NCBI GenBank assembly: GCA_021774445.1 | Contig: JAJFJA010000054.1 | Location: 1 to 64,000, forward strand | Source of the DNA: Alphaproteobacteria bacterium | GTDB lineage: Bacteria; Pseudomonadota; Alphaproteobacteria; UBA6615 | Length of the DNA: 64,000 bases | Direction: 5' to 3' | The notes under the pieces: generated by a model | Databases searched by the model: none | What the model was told of the DNA's origin: nothing | What the model saw: the letters and a program-made list of their open reading frames with translations, nothing else | Shown: one piece after another, positions 1-7,867 of the stretch | How the letters are laid out: every line of letters starts with the position of its first letter | Position numbering within the stretch: position 1 is the first letter of the stretch | Position numbers and translations under genes: made by a program

Positions 1-1
1 G

Positions 2-250
2 ATTAACCCCAAGCAAAAGCCCAAGGCGATGTCGCCGTGCGATCCTTCGGCGGCCTGGACCACGCGGGGGCGTCACAAGGTGATGTTCGGCTATAGCCTC
101 AATTATCTGATCGACATGGAGCACCCAGTCATCCTCGATGTCGAGGCGACGCCGACCCGCATCTCCAAGGAGGTCGATGCCACCGAGACCATGATTGAGC
201 GCACCGAGGAACGCTTCGGTCGATCTGAGATTTGCGCCAACCGGCTCTGA
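2..250 (+). pseudogene. IS1182-like transposase fragment
   Basis: The frame is open from the left window edge and reads through WTTRGRHKVMFGYSLNYLID and DVEATPTRISKEVDATETMI, wording typical of the DDE catalytic part of IS1182-type transposases. After ERFG the expected continuation is lost and the frame ends within ten codons, so the C-terminal half is missing. The N-terminal part lies outside the window. A perfect inverted repeat starts at the stop codon. I read this as the remnant of an insertion sequence; the family assignment comes from remembered sequence similarity. Confidence 0.75.
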
Positions 251-278
251 AACGCTGAAGGGATTTTCAGAGCCGGTT
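239..278. repeat. 14-bp perfect inverted repeat at end of transposase remnant
   Basis: AACCGGCTCTGAAA at 239-252 is matched exactly by its reverse complement at 265-278, with a 12-nt loop. The first arm contains the stop codon of the transposase remnant. It could be a hairpin made when the element was rearranged, or part of an IS terminus. There is no T-tract, so it is not an obvious terminator. Confidence 0.6.
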
Positions 279-614
279 CAGCTGTTTTCCCCGGCTTAGT
301 GATACGGGCACCGCTCTCTGAAACACGCGAGAAATCGTCGGCGCCAATGTCCGTGCCTGGCTACGCCTTGCCGTCCCGCGCATGTCCGCAGAACGCCCGT
401 TTGAACCTGCCTACAGAACTTCTGGCGGCGATGTCCGGAACCGACCCGTTTTAGTCCGGACCTCCCTTAGCTTCGGTCGGTGCTGGGACCGCCGGGCGCA
501 CGGGAGAAGTGACCCAATCCGGACTTGCAGCACCTCCAATCTGGCAGGCGTTGAGGTGCGAACGCCTTCAAGGATCGACCAGTGAATGAGGCGATATCTC
601 CGAGAAGATACCGA
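251..614. other. Non-coding stretch with no recognisable gene
   Basis: Apart from the inverted repeat at its left edge I see nothing I can name. The longest forward frame here (382-585) has no ribosome-binding site and no family resemblance, and looks like chance openness in GC-rich DNA. Confidence 0.5.
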
Positions 615-2183
615 TTACTCGTGCATGCCGGCCTTGCGCAAACCATCCATGAGGACGTCGAAGTAGGGGCGAAACCGGAAGCGGGTCTCCTTCATGAAGC
701 GCGTGACTGTCAGACCTGGCACCAATGCCAAGAGTGAGTCGACGACATTTTGGGCTTCGGCGGTATGTCCCGCATGCGCAAGGCTAGCGGCAAGCACGCG
801 GTGGGTTGGTGTAAACCTGTCGTTCTCGTGCAGCGCTTTTCGACCCCAAGCCACCGCCTCGCCGTATTGACCCAAATACATGTAGCCAAAGGCCAACCCC
901 GAATGGGTTCGATAGCCCGCTGGGTCCAGCGGGTTCAGCCGCATCGCGCGCCGGAAGTGCTCGACGCTCCGGTCCGCCTTGCCGATGTACATGTTGACCC
1001 AGCCGCTAAAGACCCAAGCCTGCGCCGCATTCGGATTGAGTTCGAGGGCTCTCTCAATCAACGCCAAGCCACCCTCAAAATCCTCGCCATAAAAGGCCTT
1101 TGCGTAACCGGCGAGCCACAGGACCTCGGGCCGTTCCTCCGGCCCCCTGACGGCCGCCTCGGCCAACTGTCGCGCCTCGACCACCTCGGTTTCCATTGAT
1201 TGCACCCAACCGTGTGCCAGCCGAAGCGTGTAGCACCACGCCAGGAGGGCCATGGCCAAGCTATAGTTCGGGTCGATCTCGATGGCTTGCTTGAGCAGGT
1301 GGATGGCCTTCTCGTTGCCTTCAGCGGTCATCTCATGAACGTGCGGTGATGCCCTGAGAAACAAGTCGTAGGCAGTCAGGTCATCCGGCGGCTTGCGCTT
1401 CGACCGTAGGATTTCGGCTGACCGCAATTGCGGTTCGATAGCGCCAACGATGCTCTCGGCAACACTGTCCTGGAGAGCAAATACGTTCTCCAATAGACCG
1501 TCATAGTGGTCCGCCCACACGTTTGTGCCGCCGACCGCGTCGATCAACTGCGCCGTGATGCGAACACTGTCGCCGGACCGGCGAACACTGCCCTCGACCA
1601 AATACCGAACGCCGAGTTCACGCGAGATCTGTTTGGCGCCGACACTGCGGCCTTTGTAGGTAAATGCAGAGTTGCGGGCGATGACAAAGAACGAGCGAAC
1701 GCGACTTAGGGCTGACGTAATCTCCTCAACGATACCATCGGCAAAATATTCTTGATCCCGGTCGGCCCCGAGATTGTCGAAAGGTAGGACCGCGAGCGAC
1801 GGCCGATGAGGAATGGCGAGTAATTCGGGCTCGGCCAACGCAGCGTCTTGCTCCTCGCGCCGGAGGAAAGCATCTCTGACAACACGCTGCGCGCGCCCGG
1901 CCGCTTCGGCTTGATCCGACCACAACTGGCTCGTGCCGCTCCGGAGCTGCCCCAGGCTATCGCGAACGAGTGGAAAGTAACGCCCCCCCTCCTCGGTGAG
2001 TTCCAGGCCCTGATTGATTCTTCGAAAAAGCGCCACGCCAAGATACAGCTCAAGCGCCTTCACCTGTTGGCTTATCGCCGACTGTGTGACGTGCAACTCC
2101 TGTGCGGCCCGCGTAAAGCTGAGGTTACGCGCCGCCGCTTCGAAGGCGGGCAGGGACTTCAGTGGGGGCAGTCGGGGCCCCAT
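615..2183 (-). CDS. LysR-type HTH fused to TolB-like and TPR domains
   Basis: A 522-residue protein. Residues about 8-65 form a LysR-type winged helix-turn-helix (FTRAAQELHVTQSAISQQVK). The usual LysR effector-binding domain is absent. Residues about 128-235 instead form the TolB-like domain usually found behind class III cyclases or CadC-like regulators (LAVLPFDNLG, then VWADHYDG near 222-229), followed by TPR-like helices to the end. The start is supported by GGAGGAAGAG just upstream. The gene diverges from a TPR protein, and a perfect palindrome lies 20-44 bp upstream of its start, consistent with autoregulation. By inference it is a transcription factor whose input is protein interaction through the TPRs rather than a LysR co-inducer. 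There is no membrane segment, so it should be cytoplasmic. Domain calls are confident; target genes are unknown. Confidence 0.85.
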   Translation of the reverse strand: MGPRLPPLKSLPAFEAAARNLSFTRAAQELHVTQSAISQQVKALELYLGVALFRRINQGLELTEEGGRYFPLVRDSLGQLRSGTSQLWSDQAEAAGRAQRVVRDAFLRREEQDAALAEPELLAIPHRPSLAVLPFDNLGADRDQEYFADGIVEEITSALSRVRSFFVIARNSAFTYKGRSVGAKQISRELGVRYLVEGSVRRSGDSVRITAQLIDAVGGTNVWADHYDGLLENVFALQDSVAESIVGAIEPQLRSAEILRSKRKPPDDLTAYDLFLRASPHVHEMTAEGNEKAIHLLKQAIEIDPNYSLAMALLAWCYTLRLAHGWVQSMETEVVEARQLAEAAVRGPEERPEVLWLAGYAKAFYGEDFEGGLALIERALELNPNAAQAWVFSGWVNMYIGKADRSVEHFRRAMRLNPLDPAGYRTHSGLAFGYMYLGQYGEAVAWGRKALHENDRFTPTHRVLAASLAHAGHTAEAQNVVDSLLALVPGLTVTRFMKETRFRFRPYFDVLMDGLRKAGMHE

Positions 2184-2202
2184 TCTCTTCCTCCAGATTA
2201 GA

Positions 2203-2227
2203 GTTTCTAATGTAGCACATTAGAAAC
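2203..2227. promoter_or_regulatory. Perfect palindrome, candidate operator of the LysR-like regulator
   Basis: GTTTCTAATG (2203-2212) and its exact reverse complement CATTAGAAAC (2218-2227) flank the spacer TAGCA. The site lies in the 118-bp gap between two divergent genes, 20 bp from the regulator start and 74 bp from the TPR-protein start. LysR-type proteins classically bind T-N11-A dyads; this site contains such a dyad and is AT-rich in GC-rich DNA. Its role as an operator is inferred. Confidence 0.7.
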
Positions 2228-2301
2228 GAACGTTTGTCTCTCACCGATCCCGCGAGCCCAATACAGGGGGCAACCACGAGGATCAGGATCGGAGGGCATC
2301 C

Positions 2302-3180
2302 ATGACAACTTCTCGCGGAACCGCGAAGCCTTTGGATGCGTCCGGGAGACGGAAGAGATGGTGGCACGCCGCATGGGCATGTTTGGCTTTTTGGCCAGGC
2401 GCCGCCGGCGCTCAATCTTCGGACTCCTCTGACGCCAATGGCCAGTTTTCCACTCTTTACGCTCGGGATCGTTCCGAAGACGCCGTTCAATTTGGCGAGT
2501 GGGCCCTCGGCGAGTTAGGCCCCAACAGCAACAAACGCGTTTCAGCCAGCCTGATCAGCAAGCTCGCATCACTCTATCGCGCAATGGGCCGATACGACGA
2601 TGCCGAGCCTCTTTATGAGCAGCTATTGGCCTCCCTGACGGCGGATCTTGGCCCAGAACACCCGCGCGTGGTCTTCGGCCTGAACAACCTTGCAGCGTTC
2701 TATCTTGAACAAGGGAAGTACGCGAAGGCGGAACCTGTCTACGCCAAAGCGCTCAGGGCTTTCGAAAAAGTGCTTGGCCCCGAGCATCCAGAGGTGGCGC
2801 AAGCGCTCAACAACTTGGCCGGCGCTTACAAGGAGCAGGGTAAGTTCGCCAAAGCGGAACCACTGTTCGAGAAGGCGTTGGCCATACGCATGGTAACCCT
2901 CGGGCCGACACACCCCAGCGTGGGCGAAAGCCTCAACAACTTGGCTGGTCTGTACCGAGACCAGGGCCGATACGTGGAGGCTGAGCCTCTCTACAAGAGA
3001 TCACTTGCCATCCTCGAACACGCATTTGGTGTCGTTCATCCTCTTGTGGCCACGACACTTGAAAACTACGCGGCCTTGCTGCATGCCACCCGACGCCACC
3101 AACAGGCGACCAATGTGGAGGCCCACGCCAACGCCATTCGGGCGAAATTGGTCCGGCGTGTTCAAGGTCCTGAGATTTGA
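2302..3180 (+). CDS. Kinesin-light-chain-type TPR protein, probably exported
   Basis: A 292-residue protein. A basic N-terminus (residues 1-19) precedes a hydrophobic stretch (WWHAAWACLAFWPGAAGA) with a plausible cleavage site before QSS, so export to the periplasm is likely. Four TPR units of 42 residues follow, each with the kinesin-light-chain signature: GPEHPRV, GPEHPEV, GPTHPSV and GVVHPLV start them, and LNNLA recurs. Such repeats bind proteins or peptides; no enzyme domain is visible. It is divergent from the LysR-TolB-TPR regulator and shares the palindrome-containing promoter region with it, so it is the obvious candidate target. Specific function unknown. Confidence 0.8.
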   Translation: MTTSRGTAKPLDASGRRKRWWHAAWACLAFWPGAAGAQSSDSSDANGQFSTLYARDRSEDAVQFGEWALGELGPNSNKRVSASLISKLASLYRAMGRYDDAEPLYEQLLASLTADLGPEHPRVVFGLNNLAAFYLEQGKYAKAEPVYAKALRAFEKVLGPEHPEVAQALNNLAGAYKEQGKFAKAEPLFEKALAIRMVTLGPTHPSVGESLNNLAGLYRDQGRYVEAEPLYKRSLAILEHAFGVVHPLVATTLENYAALLHATRRHQQATNVEAHANAIRAKLVRRVQGPEI

Positions 3181-3491
3181 AACAGGGTAGCAGGGGCGTT
3201 CGTCGCCGTCAGCAGCGGCAGCAAGTCAGGAACGAACGGCCCGGTCACCAATGTCGCCTCTTGGCTATTCGCGTCGTTCTCAAGCCCATGTAGGAGCGTC
3301 AGCTTTTCGCCCACCAGCGGACCTTCGGCCACTCCGTCCGCTTTTTTGGCCTGGAGGTCCGCTCTACCTTCAGGTGCGAGCCCAATATCAGCAGGTGCTC
3401 ATAGGCCGCACCTGACCCACTTGAGACATTCCGCTCAATGTGAGCCAGCCCTCCCTATCGCTCTTAGGATAGAATAGAGTGCCTGGGGGAC
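3181..3491. other. Gap without a supportable gene
   Basis: On the reverse strand a frame stays open for about 77 codons (roughly 3168-3400) without a start codon and without a family I recognise. It may be a gene remnant or chance openness. No promoter, hairpin or repeat stands out. Confidence 0.4.
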
Positions 3492-3755
3492 ATGTCCCCG
3501 AGGACGGGCATGGTCGAGGAACGCGTTCAACGTAGGCTTGCGGCAATTCTAGCTGTCGATGTCGCCGGTTTCAGTCGCATGATGGAGGCTGACGAGGCAG
3601 GCACGCTAGAGCAGCTCAAGAAATTGAGGCGTGAGATTTTTGTCCCGACGGTGGAAGGGCACGGCGGACGCATTGTTAAACTCATGGGTGATGGCGCATT
3701 GGTGGAGTTCCCAAGCGCGGTAGATGCTGTTCATTGCGCTCTCGCTTTTCAGGAG
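3492..3755 (+). pseudogene. Class III adenylate/guanylate cyclase, N-terminal fragment
   Basis: The frame gives the typical start of a soluble class III cyclase: VEERVQRRLAAILAVDVAGF with the metal-binding Asp region, then GGRIVKLMGDGALVEF. After ALAFQE the family sequence stops abruptly and about 30 unrelated residues lead to a stop at 3851. The second half of the catalytic domain, with the transition-state Asn and Arg, is absent, so it cannot be an active cyclase. The likely original start is the ATG at 3510 (MVEERVQRR). Full-length relatives often carry TolB-like and TPR domains after the cyclase, the same pair found in the regulator at 615-2183. Confidence 0.8.
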
Positions 3756-4250
3756 AAGCGCGGGTTGCCGGGGCGGAGGAACTGCGCCTCGTTTTGCCAT
3801 GTCGTGAACCCTCCGACTTTGGAATTATTCTGTCGCTGCTGGCCAACCTAGTTGGTCGTGTCACCTTCCGATTGGGCAGTATCGTGTTCGACCGGCTTGT
3901 CACTGGTATTAGCCCGCGTGTAGTCGACAATGCCAATGGGCAGCACTCGCCGCCTCAAATCCCGCCGCCGCTACCGCAACCTTGCGCACCGACCCATGGT
4001 GCACTCAACCTTGATGCAGCAAGCTCTTGCACCCAAAGCCTCAAATCCCTCACCAGCAAGCCCAAATTCACCCCAGAACCAACAAATCCGTGACCCACAT
4101 ATCCGTGACGCGACCCGGGCCGGTCAAGATCCTCATTCTCTGGTGCGCGTCGGTCGGAGCAACTACTGCCTAAAAACCGAAATAAAGAGATCTATTGCCA
4201 CACATCGCTGCTGAGCACCGCAAGAGCCGCAGCTGAACCGCTCCGTTTTC
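3756..4250. other. Gap after the broken cyclase, no recognisable gene
   Basis: Two overlapping open frames (to 4093 and to 4214) translate into low-complexity Pro/Ser-rich sequence with no family resemblance and no ribosome-binding site. I treat them as non-coding debris. Confidence 0.5.
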
Positions 4251-4574
4251 CTATTTCTCCCAGTTGATCATTTCGACTAAAAGTCTTCCTCTGCCTCGCT
4301 TCACGCCGTAGCCACCGCTCTTAGGCAGTTTCAGCTTCTTGTCACGCACAAGCGGCCACAACGTATCTTGGATTAACTGAGCGTTAAGGTCGTGCTCTTC
4401 GCCATTGCCGCCAGCATCCTTGGCCTCATACCATTTTAAGAAAGCTTCGTCGGCAAATTTGTCGCCAATTGATTTCCGCAGCGCATTTAATTTCCTAATC
4501 TCCCCCTTCGTAAGTTTCTCTTCGTCGATGATCCTCTTCGTGTTGTTCTTTGATCCTTTTGGACGGCCTGCCAC
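4251..4574 (-). CDS. Small AT-hook-like hypothetical protein
   Basis: A 107-residue basic protein that starts with GTG preceded by AAGGAGT at a 7-nt spacing. The N-terminus AGRPKGSKNNTKR resembles an AT-hook (GRPKGSK), a minor-groove DNA-binding motif common in small phage and plasmid proteins. The rest is helical and charged, ending GVKRGRGRLL. The codons are visibly less GC-rich than those of the core genes, which together with the flanking IS debris suggests horizontal acquisition. No enzymatic motif is visible. I do not recognise the family; it could belong to a prophage or integrative element now largely lost. Confidence 0.65.
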   Translation of the reverse strand: MAGRPKGSKNNTKRIIDEEKLTKGEIRKLNALRKSIGDKFADEAFLKWYEAKDAGGNGEEHDLNAQLIQDTLWPLVRDKKLKLPKSGGYGVKRGRGRLLVEMINWEK

Positions 4575-4774
4575 TTTTCTACTCCTTCATTGAGTTAATT
4601 AGAACTCAATAACTCATGCTCTTTTACAAATATTTCTTTACCACCGAGGAATTATTTTGTAAAGCGAGTCGCGGGTTCGGCGGTTGAACCGTTCATCGCA
4701 GCCACGCCATACATCCGAAAGAAGCGCAAGGCGACAGCAGCTACTACGCGTGTACCATACGGGACACACGCACG

Positions 4775-5047
4775 ATGGCGAAAGAAACTAGCAAAACAAA
4801 GCGTCATAAACCCGCACGCAATAAAACGACACATGGCAAAACTTAAGAGCGGTGCCTGTATTGCCGAGGCACGCGTATCACGAAAAAGGGGACGCGACGG
4901 AAGAAACTCGAGACGACCCAGCTTTGGTATTGCAAAGATTGCGAGCAGGTTTTCACACCACAGCCGCTAAAAGGTAAAACGTACCCGATACCGGTCATAC
5001 TCGATGGACTAAGCGGCTACCACACTGGCTATGACCTGCTCCCCTGA
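4775..5047 (+). pseudogene. Zinc-ribbon transposase-like gene, interrupted and with internal stop
   Basis: From the ATG at 4775 the frame reads MAKETSKTKRHKPARNKTTH and meets an in-frame TAA at 4844-4846. It then continues as a zinc ribbon with CLYC and CKDC pairs, followed by VFTPQPLKGKTYPIPVILDG. This resembles the N-terminus of a DDE-type transposase/integrase-like family in which a zinc ribbon precedes the catalytic domain. The similarity ends at about 5031, exactly where an IS3-type terminus begins, so the last codons (DLLP) come from the inserted element. It is dead on two counts: an internal stop and loss of the catalytic domain. Family assignment is from memory. Confidence 0.6.
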
Positions 5048-5286
5048 AATGTCCTTGATTTGAGGTTAGTCTGTTCTCTTAGAGAGGAGACAGGCGATGA
5101 AACGCAGCAGGTTTTCGGAAGAGCAGATCATCGGGATCTTGAAGGAACATTCTGCAGGGCTGTCGGCGACGGAGTTGTGCCGCAAGCACGGCATCAGCGA
5201 CGCAACCTTCTACACATGGCGGAAGAAATACGGTGGCTTGGAGGTGTCGGAAGCCAGGCGGTTGCGGGCGCGCGGGGATATATGAC
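5032..5286 (+). mobile_element. IS3-family insertion sequence, left-end remnant
   Basis: TGACCTGCTCCCC at 5032-5044 looks like an IS3-family terminal inverted repeat. It is followed by a short leader and the start of an orfA gene at 5097. The element is cut off after about 255 bp: the rest of orfA, all of orfB and the right end are missing. The left boundary is inferred from the terminus-like sequence and from the sudden end of homology in the gene it interrupts. Confidence 0.55.
5097..5285 (+). pseudogene. IS3-family transposase OrfA, truncated
   Basis: Preceded by GAGGAG. The product begins MKRSRFSEEQIIGILKEHSA and contains the helix-turn-helix ELCRKHGISDATFYTWRKKY, the standard HTH_Tnp_1 domain of IS3 OrfA. 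Sequence identity to the family stops at about RRLRA; the leucine-zipper part and the frameshift region to OrfB are missing, and the frame ends at residue 62. It is a remnant with no transposition activity of its own. Confidence 0.85.
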
Positions 5287-5676
5287 CTAGGCCATCGGCC
5301 AAGGCGAGGGCCTTCACCCAGGGGGTACCAGGACGCCGTGGGAGAGCAAGGCTTGCCGTGGCGGCCACCCTTGCGCAGCAGGCCATGCGCGAGGTGATGG
5401 ACCTCTGCACAGAGGCCAACGCCGGGCGGGTTTCGCGTTGCAGCGGAGGCGTGAGCCTTAAACGCTAAAACCGGAAGCGGTCATTGAGCCGGACTAGCTA
5501 TGCAGTTAATCGGGGAGGCCTGCATCGAGAAGTGCGCGACGCAGACATTCGCCGTGCTCTTCCCGTCGAAACAAGCGCCAAAGGCCCATCCCCGTGACCC
5601 GGAACGAGGGCAGTTCGACAAGCACGGCCCGCGCTCTCGCATGAGGGCCTCACCCTTGTTGTTGGGTGTATGAGCG
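5287..5676. other. Gap of about 390 bp without a recognisable gene
   Basis: Short frames on both strands stay open here, including one on the plus strand reading TLAQQAMREVMDLCTEANAG that ends at about 5468. None has a start, a ribosome-binding site or a family I know. Probably gene debris left between the IS3 remnant and the metallo-hydrolase gene. Confidence 0.4.
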
Positions 5677-6519
5677 TCAAATCTCCAGGACCGTGGTTTC
5701 CGTCGCCAGCTCCGTCGCCGGAAAAATTCGCCGGACCCGCTGCAGAACCTCCTGCAGCTCGTCATCCGACCGGGCCGGGTCATGGTGACTGAGGAAGAGC
5801 CGCTCGACGCCGGCCTGCTTCGCCGTGAGCGCCGCCTCGTCCCAGGAGCTATGGCCCCAGCCCGACTTCGGCCCCCTTTTTTCCTCTGGCGAATACTGCG
5901 CATCGTGCACCATGATCGTCGCGCCCGTGGCGAAGTCGACGACCTGCTGCGACAGCCCTTCATCCGGGTGCTCGTGGTCCGTGATGATGCACAGCGACCC
6001 GCCGGGCGTATGGGTCCGATAGCCGATCGCGCTTTGCGGGTGCCGCAGCGCACAGGTGGAGACATCCAAATCCGGGGCGATGGCCACGGCGCTGTCGGGC
6101 CGGATCGTATGGAAGTGCATCTTGCCACTGACTCTCTCCAGCGGGACCGGAAAGATCGGCGCCGCCATCTGCCGGGCGAGGATCTGCTCGACCGAGAGCC
6201 CGTCCTTGTCTTCGCCGAAGATCTCCAAACCGTCGGCCGAATTCGGCGCCAGGCAGTGAAACGGCAGCCCCCAAATATGGTCCCAGTGATAGTGGGAAAG
6301 AAACAGCCGCTTGTGCAGGCTGCCGATGGGCGCCGCGGCGAAATGCTCGTCGAGGCGGCGAACCCCGGTGCCGGCATCGAAGATCAACAGGTAATCGCCC
6401 TGTTGCAGGCTGACGCAAGTCGTGTTGCCGCCAACCCGCACCGTATGCGGGCCGGGCGCCGGCATCGACCCGCGCACGCCCCAAAACCGCACCTCGGTAT
6501 TGACCCGGGTCAGCGTCAC
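5677..6519 (-). CDS. MBL-fold metallo-hydrolase
   Basis: A 280-residue metallo-beta-lactamase-fold protein. The zinc motif HxHxDH is at residues 76-81 (SHYHWDHIWG). Further ligand candidates are in ITDHEHPDEG, MVHDAQY and LSHHDP (near 243). The start (EVRFWGVRGSMPAPGP, GGNTTCV) matches the RNase Z/PhnP-like branch of cytoplasmic hydrolases that often act on cyclic or phosphodiester substrates. The GTG start overlaps the stop of the upstream oxidoreductase gene by 4 nt, so the two are co-transcribed and probably translationally coupled. Substrate unknown. Confidence 0.85.
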   Translation of the reverse strand: MTLTRVNTEVRFWGVRGSMPAPGPHTVRVGGNTTCVSLQQGDYLLIFDAGTGVRRLDEHFAAAPIGSLHKRLFLSHYHWDHIWGLPFHCLAPNSADGLEIFGEDKDGLSVEQILARQMAAPIFPVPLERVSGKMHFHTIRPDSAVAIAPDLDVSTCALRHPQSAIGYRTHTPGGSLCIITDHEHPDEGLSQQVVDFATGATIMVHDAQYSPEEKRGPKSGWGHSSWDEAALTAKQAGVERLFLSHHDPARSDDELQEVLQRVRRIFPATELATETTVLEI

Positions 6520-7550
6520 TGCGTTGGATCCGGCGAAACCCGGACCACCAGTTTACCGAAGTTGTGGCCCTGCAAGAGCCCCTGGAAGGCCTTGGGCGCG
6601 TTCTCCAGCCCGTCGACGAAGTCCTCCCGATACTTGATCCGGCCCTCGCGGATCCAGCCGCTCACCCGGTCGACGAACTCCGCTTCCTGTTCGGCGAAGT
6701 CCCAGACGATGAAACCCCGGACGTTCAGCCGCTTGGTCAGCACGGCGCGCATCAGCAGCGGCACTTGATTGGGTCCAGGCGGCAACTCAGTGACGTTGTA
6801 CTGCGCGATCAATCCACAGACCGGCATACGCGCGAAGGAGTTGAACAGCGGCAGTACGGCTTCGAAGACCGCACCGCCGACATTCTCGTAATAGATGTCG
6901 ATACCCTCGGTGCAGGCCATTTCGAGTTGCTCAGCGAAGTCTGCATCCCGGTGGTTGAGGCAGGCATCGAAGCCCAATTCCTCGACGACGAAACGGCATT
7001 TCTCGGGTGAGCCTGCCACGCCGACCACGCGGCATCCCTTGATCTTGCCGATCTGCCCAACCACCGAGCCGACCGCGCCCGAGGCTGCGGCAACGACCAG
7101 GGTCTCGCCTTCCTTGGGCTGGCCTATGTTAAGCAGGCCCGTGTAGGCGGTCATGCCTGGCATGCCGAGCACGCCGAGCGCTGTCGAGATGGGTGCCAGA
7201 GCCGGGTCGACCTTGCGCAGGCCACGGCCATCGGAGAGTGCATAGTCTTGCCAGCCGGTATAGCCGAAGACGATATCGCCGGGCCGGAAGTCGGCCAGGT
7301 TCGATGTGGCCACCTGGCTGATCGCGCCACCTTCCATGACCTGGCCGATCTCGACCGGCTTGGCATAGGACTTGGCCGCGCTCATGCGGCCGCGCATGTA
7401 GGGGTCGAGCGAGAGATGGATGTTGCGGCACAAGACTTGGCCGTCACCGGGCCGCGGGACCGGGCTCTCGACCAAATTGAAGTCGCTATCCTTGGGCGCG
7501 CCCTCCGGTCGCGCGGCAAGCAGGACCTGGCGATTGACTAACTCCGGCAT
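6516..7550 (-). CDS. NADP-dependent MDR-family oxidoreductase (CurA/LTB4DH-like)
   Basis: A 344-residue zinc-independent medium-chain dehydrogenase/reductase. The N-terminal GroES-like fold carries LSLDPYMRGRM, the signature of the leukotriene B4 12-hydroxydehydrogenase / curcumin-reductase group. The Rossmann nucleotide-binding loop is VVAAASGAVGSVVGQIGK, and IDIYYENVGG and IVWDFAEQ are also typical. Members reduce the C=C bond of alpha,beta-unsaturated ketones or aldehydes with NADPH. First gene of a two-gene operon with the metallo-hydrolase. The physiological substrate cannot be read from the sequence. Confidence 0.9.
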   Translation of the reverse strand: MPELVNRQVLLAARPEGAPKDSDFNLVESPVPRPGDGQVLCRNIHLSLDPYMRGRMSAAKSYAKPVEIGQVMEGGAISQVATSNLADFRPGDIVFGYTGWQDYALSDGRGLRKVDPALAPISTALGVLGMPGMTAYTGLLNIGQPKEGETLVVAAASGAVGSVVGQIGKIKGCRVVGVAGSPEKCRFVVEELGFDACLNHRDADFAEQLEMACTEGIDIYYENVGGAVFEAVLPLFNSFARMPVCGLIAQYNVTELPPGPNQVPLLMRAVLTKRLNVRGFIVWDFAEQEAEFVDRVSGWIREGRIKYREDFVDGLENAPKAFQGLLQGHNFGKLVVRVSPDPTQ

Positions 7551-7867
7551 GGCTGTCCCCCCCCGGCGATGACTGTCTCTGGTTGTCTCTGTCCTCGGAT
7601 TTTGCTTGGCGATCCATAACGGTGCCCCGGCCGACGTCTACAGGCTCGAACATCATGCTCCGATGGTAGAATAGTATGAAGGCTCCATTGACTGAGGAAC
7701 AGTGTGAGTCTGCTCTTGGCTACTTTTGCTCGTTCTTCCGCCGTGATCAGAAGGGCCGTTTTGGCTCGCTAAGCAGACACTGCGAACAATAAAACCGCAG
7801 TGGCTCGATAGTCCCGTCAAGTCTGTCGAACGCGTGCACAGTTCCAGTTCCTGCCTTCGGCCATAGG
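7551..7867. other. Gap between oxidoreductase gene and truncated comM
   Basis: About 317 bp where the 3' part of comM should be. The reverse strand does not encode any ComM sequence. A 38-codon forward frame (7676-7792) begins with ATG but lacks a ribosome-binding site and resembles nothing known to me. The stretch probably contains the junction between accessory DNA and the chromosomal core. Confidence 0.5.

Noticed and set aside
5782..6768. 328-codon forward frame across the metallo-hydrolase and oxidoreductase genes
   Set aside because: It runs antisense through two genes with clear catalytic motifs, and its translation has no motif of its own.
7676..7792. 38-codon frame beginning MKAPLTEEQC in the gap beside comM
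   Set aside because: ATG without a ribosome-binding site and no recognisable family; could equally be chance.
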